A stretch of 64,000 nt of DNA from Bacteroidales bacterium (GTDB taxonomy: Bacteria > Bacteroidota > Bacteroidia > Bacteroidales > UBA932): positions 23,932 to 87,931 of the forward strand of contig JAFRQH010000034.1 in NCBI GenBank assembly GCA_017428725.1. Reading direction: 5' to 3'. Numbering within the stretch: position 1 is the stretch's first letter; the number at the start of each line of letters is the position of its first letter. A program made the position numbers and the translations under genes. This document shows positions 57,702 to 64,000 of this stretch, piece after piece. The notes below the pieces were generated by a model, which was not told where the DNA came from, ran no database searches, and worked only from the letters and a program-made list of their open reading frames with translations.

Positions 57702-58466
57702 ATGAAGAGGCTGGTTGTGAAGATCGGCACGAATGTGCTGACGCGTCCCGACGGGACGCTTGACGTGACGCGCGTGTCTGCGCTGGTGGACCAGGTGGTC
57801 TGCCTGCGCCGGATGGGATACGCGGTGGTGATCGTGAGCTCGGGCGCCGTGGCCTGCGGGCGCACGGAGTTGCGGCTGGACGGGGACTTGGACAGCGTGG
57901 AGCAGCGGCAGCTGTACTCCGCCGTGGGCCAGGTCCGCCTGATGGACCTGTACTACCGGCTGTTCCGCGATTATGGCCTGCAGGTGGGCCAGATCCTCAC
58001 CACCAAGCGCAATTTCGAGACCGAGCGCGAGCGGGAGAACCAGCGTGCCTGTATGGAGGTGATGCTGGAGCACGGCGTGGTGCCGGTCGTCAACGAGAAC
58101 GACACCGTGAGCGTCACCGAGCTGATGTTCACGGACAACGATGAGCTCTCCGGACTCATCGCCGGGATGGTGGATGCTGAGACGCTCGTGCTGCTCAGCA
58201 ACATAGCGGGCATCTACGACCGCAAACCCGACGAGCCCGGCGCCCGCGTGATCCGCACCGTTCGCGCCGCGGACGACCTGTCCGGCTGCATCAGCGCGGA
58301 GAAGAGCGCCTTCGGCCGCGGCGGGATGTTCTCCAAGTACGAGACCGCACGGCGCGTGGCCGCGGGCGGCATCCGCGTGGTGATCGCCGACGGCAAGCGC
58401 GAGCAGATCCTGCCGGACCTGCTGCTGCATCCGGACCAGACCGTTTTCACCGAATTCATCCCGTAA
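57702..58466 (+). CDS. proB: Glutamate 5-kinase
   Basis: A 254-residue amino-acid kinase that phosphorylates glutamate in the first step of proline synthesis. The start LVVKIGTNVLTRPDG holds the phosphate loop lysine, VVIVSSGAVACGR and PVVNENDTVSVTEL are family motifs, and LSNIAGIYDRKPDEPGARVI binds substrate. It is shorter than the E. coli enzyme (367 residues) because the C-terminal PUA domain is missing, as in many Bacteroidales. It is 6 bases before proA, so the two form the standard proBA operon. Confidence 0.93.
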   Translation: MKRLVVKIGTNVLTRPDGTLDVTRVSALVDQVVCLRRMGYAVVIVSSGAVACGRTELRLDGDLDSVEQRQLYSAVGQVRLMDLYYRLFRDYGLQVGQILTTKRNFETERERENQRACMEVMLEHGVVPVVNENDTVSVTELMFTDNDELSGLIAGMVDAETLVLLSNIAGIYDRKPDEPGARVIRTVRAADDLSGCISAEKSAFGRGGMFSKYETARRVAAGGIRVVIADGKREQILPDLLLHPDQTVFTEFIP

Positions 58467-58472
58467 CGGCTT

Positions 58473-59708
58473 ATGAAAGAAATCTTTGAGGCAAGCAAGC
58501 GGGCTGCGGCGCAGGTGGCGCTGCTCCCGGACGCAAAGCGCGCGGCGGTGCTGGAAGCCGTTGCGGCCGCCATCGAAGCCCAGGGAGCGGAACTCCTCGC
58601 GGCGAATGCGCAGGACCTCGCGCGGATGGATCCGCAGAACCCGCTCTACGACCGGCTCAAACTCACGCCGGAGCGCCTGTCCGGCATTGCCGGCGATATG
58701 CGCCACGTGGCTGCGCTGCCCTCGCCGCTGGGCCGCCTGCTCGACGACCGCACGCTCCCCAACGGGCTGCGCCTGCGCAAGGTCAGCGTGCCCTTCGGCG
58801 TGGTCGGCGTCATCTACGAGGCGCGGCCCAACGTGACCTTCGACGTCTTCTCGCTGTGCCTGCGCAGCGGCAACGCCTGCGTGCTCAAGGGCGGCAGCGA
58901 CGCCGATGCGTCCAACCGCGCGGGCGTGGCGCTGATCCGCCGCGTGCTGGCGGAGCAGGGCGTGCCGGCGGAAGCCGTGACCCTGCTCCCGCCCACGCAC
59001 GAGGCCGTTGGGGAACTGCTCGGCGCGGTGGGATACGTGGATCTCGTCATCCCGCGCGGGGGCCGGCGTCTGATCGACTACGTGCGCGACCACGCCAAGG
59101 TGCCCTGCATCGAGACGGGCGCCGGGGTGGTCAACACCTATTTCCACGCCGACGGCGACCTGGAAACCGGCCGCCGCATCGTGCTCAACGCCAAGACGCG
59201 CCGCGTGTCGGTGTGCAACGCGCTGGACTGCCTGATCGTCCACGAAGGGCGCCTGGCGGACCTGCCGGCGCTGGTGGAGCCGCTCGCGGCCCACAAGGTG
59301 CAACTCTTCGCCGACGAGGCGGCCCGCGCTGCGCTGCAGGGCCGCTACCCGCTGCTGGAGCCGGCGACCCCGGAATCCTTCGGGACGGAGTATATGGACT
59401 ACAAGATGGCCGTGCGGACCGTGGGCTCGCTCGACGAGGCGCTCGCGCACATCGCGCGCTACGGCTCCGGCCACAGCGAGGCCATCGTCACCACCTCGCC
59501 CGCGGCCGCGCAGCGCTTCCAGGCCGAGGTGGACGCCGCCTGCGTATACGTCAACGCGCCGACCAGCTTTACGGACGGCGCGCAGTTCGGCCTCGGGGCC
59601 GAGATCGGCATCAGCACCCAGAAACTGGGTGCGCGGGGCCCGATGGGCCTGGCGGAACTCACCACCTACAAGTGGCTGATCGACGGCGAGGGCCAGGTCC
59701 GCCCCTAG
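58473..59708 (+). CDS. proA: Glutamate-5-semialdehyde dehydrogenase (gamma-glutamyl phosphate reductase)
   Basis: A 411-residue aldehyde dehydrogenase-fold enzyme that reduces gamma-glutamyl phosphate with NADPH in proline synthesis. The catalytic cysteine is in [16 protein letters not shown], preceded by the nucleotide-binding part [19 protein letters not shown] and [15 protein letters not shown], and followed by [28 protein letters not shown]. Length and motifs are those of full-length ProA. It lies directly after proB and nearly abuts the convergent small lipoprotein gene. Confidence 0.95.
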   Translation: MKEIFEASKRAAAQVALLPDAKRAAVLEAVAAAIEAQGAELLAANAQDLARMDPQNPLYDRLKLTPERLSGIAGDMRHVAALPSPLGRLLDDRTLPNGLRLRKVSVPFGVVGVIYEARPNVTFDVFSLCLRSGNACVLKGGSDADASNRAGVALIRRVLAEQGVPAEAVTLLPPTHEAVGELLGAVGYVDLVIPRGGRRLIDYVRDHAKVPCIETGAGVVNTYFHADGDLETGRRIVLNAKTRRVSVCNALDCLIVHEGRLADLPALVEPLAAHKVQLFADEAARAALQGRYPLLEPATPESFGTEYMDYKMAVRTVGSLDEALAHIARYGSGHSEAIVTTSPAAAQRFQAEVDAACVYVNAPTSFTDGAQFGLGAEIGISTQKLGARGPMGLAELTTYKWLIDGEGQVRP

Positions 59709-59711
59709 CGG

Positions 59712-60035
59712 TTATTTCTTGATCTCCATCTCCCGGTAGGGAGCGTTGGGGACGGCGTAGAGCAGCTTGGTGCGCTCGCGGTCCCGCTCGATGCGCATGC
59801 GCTCCTCGATCTGGCGCTGGCGCTCCCGCTCCTGCTGCGCCTGGAACTCCGGATCCCGTTCGTCGGCTTCGAGCATCTCCTGGAGCGTCTGTTCCACGAG
59901 GGCCCTCTGCTGCGCCTCGAAGGCGGCGCGTTCGCGTGCTTCACGGGCCTCGCGGGCTTCCCGCAGGGCCGAACAGGAGGAGAATCCGAGCAGGGCCAGG
60001 ATCCCGCCGAGGATGTATTTGACGGATCGTTTCAT
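59712..60035 (-). CDS. Short lipoprotein paired with a radical SAM enzyme
   Basis: A 107-residue lipoprotein: signal MKRSVKYILGGILALLGFSSC with cysteine 21, a long coiled region rich in R, E, A and Q (EAREAREARERAAFEAQ; QERERQRQIEERMRIERDRER), and a conserved-looking end LLYAVPNAPYREMEIKK. The signal LLGFSSC and the YxxPxAxY end resemble the lipoproteins that accompany TIGR04133 radical SAM proteins (TIGR04134 type), but the coiled-coil middle is unusual. It is translated right after the radical SAM gene, its start overlapping none of it by only 10 bases of spacing. It could be the enzyme's substrate, an inference from pairing. The ATG at 60035 starts the signal peptide. Confidence 0.65.
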   Translation of the reverse strand: MKRSVKYILGGILALLGFSSCSALREAREAREARERAAFEAQQRALVEQTLQEMLEADERDPEFQAQQERERQRQIEERMRIERDRERTKLLYAVPNAPYREMEIKK

Positions 60036-60045
60036 AATTGCGAAG

Positions 60046-61113
60046 TTAAGCAATTCTTTTCAAATGACAAAACAGCAGCCGGCCGTCGGCGTCGCGCAGG
60101 TGCATCCCGCCGCCGAGGCAGTATTTGAAATACTTGCAGTCTGCGCAGGGACCGGTGCGCATCCATTCGCGGTCGCGGTAGGGCTGGAACCCCCGCTCCC
60201 AGACATCCATCAGGTCGTCCCGGTAGATGTTGCCCTGGTGGTAGTCGGCGCGGATGCTGGCGCAGGCGGAGATGGAGCCGTCCACGAGCACGGAGGCGGC
60301 GGTGATGCCCGCCTCGCAGCTGTAGAAATGGTCCCGCACGTCGCCCTCGTAGTTGCCCAGGAATCCCTCGCAGCCGTATGAGGCGTGGATGCGCCCTTCG
60401 CGGCGCGTGGCCTTGATGAAATCCAGCACGCCCCGGAACTTGTCGTTGGGCAGTTGCATCAGCGGATCCGTGGCGGCACGCCCCATCGGGAAGACGGTGA
60501 AGATGCGCCAGTCCGTCACGCCCCAGCCGATGAGCGCCTCCTTGATGCGCGGAAGCTCGTCGTAGTTGCGCTGGTTGACGCAGGTGACCACGTCGAAGAC
60601 GAAATCCTTGCGGTCCGCCAGCATCCGGATCGCGGCCGAGGCGCGCTCGAAGCTGTGGGCGCGCCCGCGCATCCAGTCGTGGTTGTCCTGCAGGCCGTCC
60701 AGGCTGACGGTGGCGCTGCGCATCCCGCTGTCCAGCAGGCGCTGGAAGCGTTCCGGGGTGAGCGCGAAGCCGTTGGTGACCATCCCCCAGGCGAAGCCCT
60801 TCTCATAGATCCCCCGGCCGCACTCCTCCAGGTCGGCGCGCATCAGCGGCTCGCCGCCCGTGACGATGACGAACACGGAGTGCGGCTCGCACCGGGCGTT
60901 GACGCTGTCCAGCACGCGCAGGAAATCCTCGCGCGGCATGTCGGGCGCGAGCGCCTCCGTGCGGCAGTCGCTGCCGCAGTGGCGGCAGGCGAGGTTGCAG
61001 CGCAGGGTGCACTCCCAGAAGAGCTGCTCCAGCGGATGCGTCCGCCGGACGTCCCGCTGGAGGATATCGTTGATGTCCAGGCCGATCCTGTGCCGCAGGT
61101 CCAGTCTAGTCAC
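60046..61113 (-). CDS. TIGR04133-like radical SAM/SPASM protein
   Basis: A 355-residue radical SAM protein. The cluster motif is C39-NLA-C43-RH-C46, with further cysteines C35 and C50 in the same block (ECTLRCNLACRHCGSDC), then the GGEP motif (TGGEPLMRADL) and a SPASM-type C-terminus with FYSCEAGITAASVLVDGS, ASIRADYHQGNIYRD and GPCADCKYFKYCLGG. SPASM proteins hold two extra iron-sulphur clusters and modify peptides. The set matches the TIGR04133 group, which is paired with a short lipoprotein in Bacteroidales as it is here. Its product is unknown. It overlaps the upstream LamG-like gene by 8 bases. Confidence 0.85.
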   Translation of the reverse strand: MTRLDLRHRIGLDINDILQRDVRRTHPLEQLFWECTLRCNLACRHCGSDCRTEALAPDMPREDFLRVLDSVNARCEPHSVFVIVTGGEPLMRADLEECGRGIYEKGFAWGMVTNGFALTPERFQRLLDSGMRSATVSLDGLQDNHDWMRGRAHSFERASAAIRMLADRKDFVFDVVTCVNQRNYDELPRIKEALIGWGVTDWRIFTVFPMGRAATDPLMQLPNDKFRGVLDFIKATRREGRIHASYGCEGFLGNYEGDVRDHFYSCEAGITAASVLVDGSISACASIRADYHQGNIYRDDLMDVWERGFQPYRDREWMRTGPCADCKYFKYCLGGGMHLRDADGRLLFCHLKRIA

Positions 61114-61810
61114 CGTTCAGCGCTTTATGGTCCTGGAGGAACTCGGAGGGCTCCAGGACCCTCGGGGTCACGCGCAGTTTGAGGATGTCGCCCTTGAACC
61201 AGCAGACGAGGTTCTGGCGCACGCCCACGGAGGTGAAGCCTTCGTTGACGAGGGGCTGCCAGGGCATCTCGGAGCGGCACTGCTCCACGCCGTCCACGTA
61301 GCTCACCAGCCCGTCCTTGGAGGCGGTCAGCGTCAGGGTGTACCAGCGGTCGGCCGGGTGCGTGAGCTTCTCGTCGATCAGCACGGCGCTCAGCCGCGCG
61401 GGGTGGGGATTGTCGGGCGTGGCCTCGGGCGTGCCGAGGTTGACGAAGGCGTCGAAATACCAGGTCTTGTCGGGGTTGACGCGCGTCTCGAAGAGGATGC
61501 GCTTGTCCATCGTGCCGATGTGCAGGAAGCGCTGCTCGAAGGCGGCGTCGCCGTCCTGGCGGAACACGAGCTCGAGGGTGAACGCTTCCATCCCGGCCAC
61601 GGGGACGCCGTCCAGGAAAACGCCGTCTCCCCGGCCGTCGAAGTGGACGGCCTGTCCGAGGTTGGTCCAGAAGACTTCCGGCTGGCCGTAGTAGTCCCGG
61701 ATGCCCGGAATGTAGTCGGCGGACCAGGTGATGGCACGCGGCGCGGGCGTCTGTGCGGCGCAGCAGAGCGCCGCGAGGGCGGCTGCGCACAGGGTGAGGA
61801 TTCTTCTCAT
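61106..61810 (-). CDS. Secreted LamG-like protein
   Basis: A 234-residue secreted protein with signal peptide MRRILTLCAAALAALCCAAQ. The mature part is a single ConA-like lectin/glucanase fold of LamG type: VFWTNLGQAVHFDGRGDGVF, FTLELVFRQDGDAAFEQRFLHI, DRWYTLTLTASKDGLVSYVDG and GDILKLRVTPRVLEPSEF. It may bind a polysaccharide or the cell surface. The start ATG at 61810 begins the signal peptide; a longer frame adds seven charged residues. It overlaps the radical SAM gene by 8 bases and is the first gene after the GH3, so it might share the SAM-lipoprotein transcript by accident. Confidence 0.78.
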   Translation of the reverse strand: MRRILTLCAAALAALCCAAQTPAPRAITWSADYIPGIRDYYGQPEVFWTNLGQAVHFDGRGDGVFLDGVPVAGMEAFTLELVFRQDGDAAFEQRFLHIGTMDKRILFETRVNPDKTWYFDAFVNLGTPEATPDNPHPARLSAVLIDEKLTHPADRWYTLTLTASKDGLVSYVDGVEQCRSEMPWQPLVNEGFTSVGVRQNLVCWFKGDILKLRVTPRVLEPSEFLQDHKALNGD

Positions 61811-61828
61811 ACTCAGGTTTTCTTGCTC

Positions 61829-61836
61829 CAAAGATA
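61829..61836 (-). promoter_or_regulatory. -7 box TATCTTTG before the LamG-like gene
   Basis: On the minus strand TATCTTTG is a consensus -7 box, 19 bases before the ATG. It suggests the LamG / radical SAM / lipoprotein set has its own promoter, separate from the GH3 gene whose stop is 5 bases away. No -33 TTG is seen at the correct distance. Confidence 0.4.
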
Positions 61837-61840
61837 CGAA

Positions 61841-64000
61841 TTATTGCGGAAGGACCTCGAAGTCCAGGGCCTGCAGGTCCTCGTCGCGGGAGGAACTGCC
61901 GTACAGGATCCGGTACTTGCCGGGGCGGACGGCGAGTCCGTCGGCGGCGGGGTCGTAGTAGGAGAAAGCCTCGCCGTCGAGGGTGACTGAGGCCTTGGCG
62001 GTGCCCCCGGGGGCGAGCCGGACCTTGGTGAAGCCCTGCAGGCCCTTGATCGGGGCATCGGGGTTGTCCAGGGCCTGGACGTAGACCTGGACGGTCTCGG
62101 TGCCGGCCACGGAGCCGGTGTTGGTCACGGGCACGGTGAGGGTGACCTTGCCGCCGGGCTTCATCGAGCGCCGGCCGAGCTTGCCGGTGCCGTAGGCGAA
62201 GGTGGTGTAGCTCAGGCCGTAGCCGAAAGCGTACTGGGGCTTGCCGCGGAAGTAGCGGTAGGTGCGGCCCTCCATGCTGTAGTCCAGGAAATCGGGCAGG
62301 TCGTCCGTGGAAGCGTAGAAGGTGACGGGGAGCTTGCCGGAGGGATTTGCGTCCCCGAAGAGCACGTCGGCGAGGGCGCGGGCGCCGCCCTGGCCGGCAT
62401 ACCAGGCCTGCAGCAGGGCGTCGTACTGGTCCTCGATGCCGGCGAAGGCGATCGGTGAGCCCGAGCAGTTGACCAGGATGACCGGCTTGCCGGTCTCGTG
62501 CATGGCGCGCACCAGGCGCTGCTGCACGGCAGGAAGTTCGATATCGGCCTTGTCGCCGCCCTCGCCCTCGAGCCGGGCGGAGATGCCGCCGATCACTACG
62601 ATGGCGTCGGCGTCCTTGAAGAGCTCCTTCTCCGCCGCGAAGTCGGCGTACTTGCGCTGGCAGAAGTCGGCGCTCAACGATGCGAAGGGGCCCGTGCCGC
62701 GCCGGTACTCGATCTCGATGTCGACCGGCTTGCCCTCCTGCACGTCGAAGGTCTTGTAGGCGGGACGGCCGCGCCGCCCGAAGCCCCGGCCGCCGGAGAC
62801 CGCCGTCGAGCGCTCGACCACGCGTCCGTTGACCCGCAGGACGTAGCCGTTGTCGGAGCTGACCGTGTAGCTCATCGGGCCCGTGAAGTCAGGCACGTAG
62901 CGGCCGCGGATGCGCACGGAAATCTTGTCGGTAGGCACGCCCTCGGCGAAGCCGTAGGCTCCGAAAGTGCTGAAATTCAAGGTTTTGTAGTAGCCGCTGG
63001 CGGCGGGCTTGCCGCTCAGGCCGTTGTTGGCCCAGAACTCCACGAAGGCGCCCTGGCCATCGTTGAAGTCGGGCAGATGGTAGACCGTGTTGTAGTCGTC
63101 GGTGAGCTCGCAGCCCTTGGCGTAGAGGATCTCCGTCCCGGGCAGTGCGGCGCGGATCCCGTCCAGCAGGGTGTGGGTGTGGGCCTGGGTGGGCGTGCCG
63201 CCGTAGTTGCCGTTGAGCAGGGCGGCGTCGTCGGCGTTGGGCCCGACCACGGCGAGCTTGCGGATGTCCTTGGAGAGCGGCAGCACGCCGCCCGCGTTCT
63301 TGAGCAGGACCATCGATTCGCGCGCCGCGCGCGTTGCCAGCGCATCGTGCTCCTCGCTGCTGATAACGTCCTCGCCGAGACCGGCCCAGGGCAGCATCTC
63401 CGCCGGGTCGAACATTCCCAGCTCGAAGCGGCCGCGCAGGATCCGGCGCAGGTGGACGTCCAGGTCGGACTCCTTCACGAGCCCTTCCTGCAGGCCCTCG
63501 ATCAGGGCGATCATCACCTTGCCGCACTCCAGGTCCGCCCCGTTGAGGGCCACCTCCACGGCGGCGCTCAGCGCGTCGGGCTCGGTCTCGTGCTGGTCGG
63601 GGGTGTAGTAGTTGTTGATGGCGTCGCAGTCGGTCACGACGATGCCGTCGAAGCCCCATTTGCCGCGCAGGATGTCATTGAGCAGGCGGTCGTTGGAGCT
63701 GCAGGGCACGCCTTCGTAGCGGTTGTAGGCGCTCATCACCTCGCGGACGTTGCCCTCGACGACGAGCTTCTTGAAGGCCGGCAGGTAGGTCTCCCAGAGG
63801 TCGCGCTGCGACACGCGCGCGTCGAAGGTGTGGCGCAGGCGCTCGGGGCCGCTGTGCACGGCGTAGTGCTTCGCACACGCGTGCGTCTTGTAGTACCGCT
63901 TGTCGTTGCCCTGCATCCCGAGCACGGTCTGCAGGCCCAGCACGCCGCTCAGGTAGGGGTCTTCGCCGCAGGTCTCCTGGCCGCGGCCCCAGCGCGGGTC
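61841..64000 (-). CDS. GH3 beta-glucosidase/xylosidase, 5' end cut by window edge
   Basis: The C-terminal about 720 residues of a glycoside hydrolase family 3 enzyme; the start lies beyond base 64000. The visible part begins with the barrel motif DPRWGRGQETCGEDPYLSG, then VMSAYNRYEGVPCSSNDRLL, and the nucleophile aspartate in FDGIVVTDCDAINNYY. The second alpha/beta domain follows (NAGGVLPLSKDIRKLAVVGPNAD). A PA14-like insert is present (KISVRIRGRYVPDFTGP and NGYVLRVNGRVVERS), and the fibronectin-III-like end reads VPVTNTGSVAGTETVQVYV. The architecture is that of the Bacteroidota enzymes with PA14 in the middle; substrate is a beta-glucoside or beta-xyloside. Confidence 0.92.
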   Translation of the reverse strand, partial: DPRWGRGQETCGEDPYLSGVLGLQTVLGMQGNDKRYYKTHACAKHYAVHSGPERLRHTFDARVSQRDLWETYLPAFKKLVVEGNVREVMSAYNRYEGVPCSSNDRLLNDILRGKWGFDGIVVTDCDAINNYYTPDQHETEPDALSAAVEVALNGADLECGKVMIALIEGLQEGLVKESDLDVHLRRILRGRFELGMFDPAEMLPWAGLGEDVISSEEHDALATRAARESMVLLKNAGGVLPLSKDIRKLAVVGPNADDAALLNGNYGGTPTQAHTHTLLDGIRAALPGTEILYAKGCELTDDYNTVYHLPDFNDGQGAFVEFWANNGLSGKPAASGYYKTLNFSTFGAYGFAEGVPTDKISVRIRGRYVPDFTGPMSYTVSSDNGYVLRVNGRVVERSTAVSGGRGFGRRGRPAYKTFDVQEGKPVDIEIEYRRGTGPFASLSADFCQRKYADFAAEKELFKDADAIVVIGGISARLEGEGGDKADIELPAVQQRLVRAMHETGKPVILVNCSGSPIAFAGIEDQYDALLQAWYAGQGGARALADVLFGDANPSGKLPVTFYASTDDLPDFLDYSMEGRTYRYFRGKPQYAFGYGLSYTTFAYGTGKLGRRSMKPGGKVTLTVPVTNTGSVAGTETVQVYVQALDNPDAPIKGLQGFTKVRLAPGGTAKASVTLDGEAFSYYDPAADGLAVRPGKYRILYGSSSRDEDLQALDFEVLPQ

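Overview
The window is a GC-rich piece of a Bacteroidales chromosome (phylum Bacteroidota). The evidence is a SusC/SusD pair, many Bacteroidota lipoproteins, -7 promoter boxes of the TAnnTTTG type in place of sigma-70 -10 boxes, a radical SAM/SPASM protein paired with a short lipoprotein, and abundant secreted glycoside hydrolases. A gut or rumen polysaccharide degrader is the likeliest source. One tRNA (Asn) is present. I saw no rRNA, CRISPR array, integrase or insertion sequence.

Layout. 1-4.0 kb (minus): cell-envelope operon of an HU-fold protein, a NUDIX hydrolase, a DUF4922-SpoIID fusion and an AmpG-like transporter that runs off the left edge. 4.1-6.7 kb (plus): a secreted GH2 enzyme, then tRNA-Asn and its terminator. 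6.7-7.4 kb: an orphan lipoprotein. 7.5-24.6 kb (minus): an 11-gene, tightly packed run that is the most unusual part of the window. It holds three paralogous proteins of about 1,300 residues, each with a signal peptide, a periplasmic domain, one membrane helix and a cytoplasmic part of about 1,000 residues. Between and around them lie zinc-ribbon membrane proteins, PQ-rich linker proteins, a family with a duplicated domain, and a ProX-type editing enzyme. I do not recognise this system.

24.7-33 kb: an accessory zone. It has two cassettes of a 41-residue peptide plus a lipoprotein, a PIN/RHH toxin-antitoxin pair, two sets of tandem hairpins, a small ORF with a decayed copy, and a relatively AT-rich operon of a MazG-like protein, a GIY-YIG/DUF2075 ATPase and a deoxyribosyltransferase-like protein, which looks like a mobile defence module. 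An esterase and a small secreted protein are also here.

33-56 kb: a carbohydrate-use region. It contains a K+ channel, a tandem GH43, a DUF1295 membrane protein, a GH26 mannanase, an esterase with an STN-like N-terminus, a frameshifted LamG/beta-propeller gene, a serine hydrolase, a YfcC-type carrier, a type-B carboxylesterase, a GH105-GH154 fusion, a second GH2, and SusD/SusC. The SusC signal peptide is broken by a run of eight Gs. The mixture suggests decorated hemicellulose or pectin side-chain breakdown.

56-64 kb: a membrane protein and a DUF3298 lipoprotein, proBA for proline synthesis, the radical SAM/lipoprotein pair, a LamG lipid-exported protein, and a GH3 enzyme that runs off the right edge.
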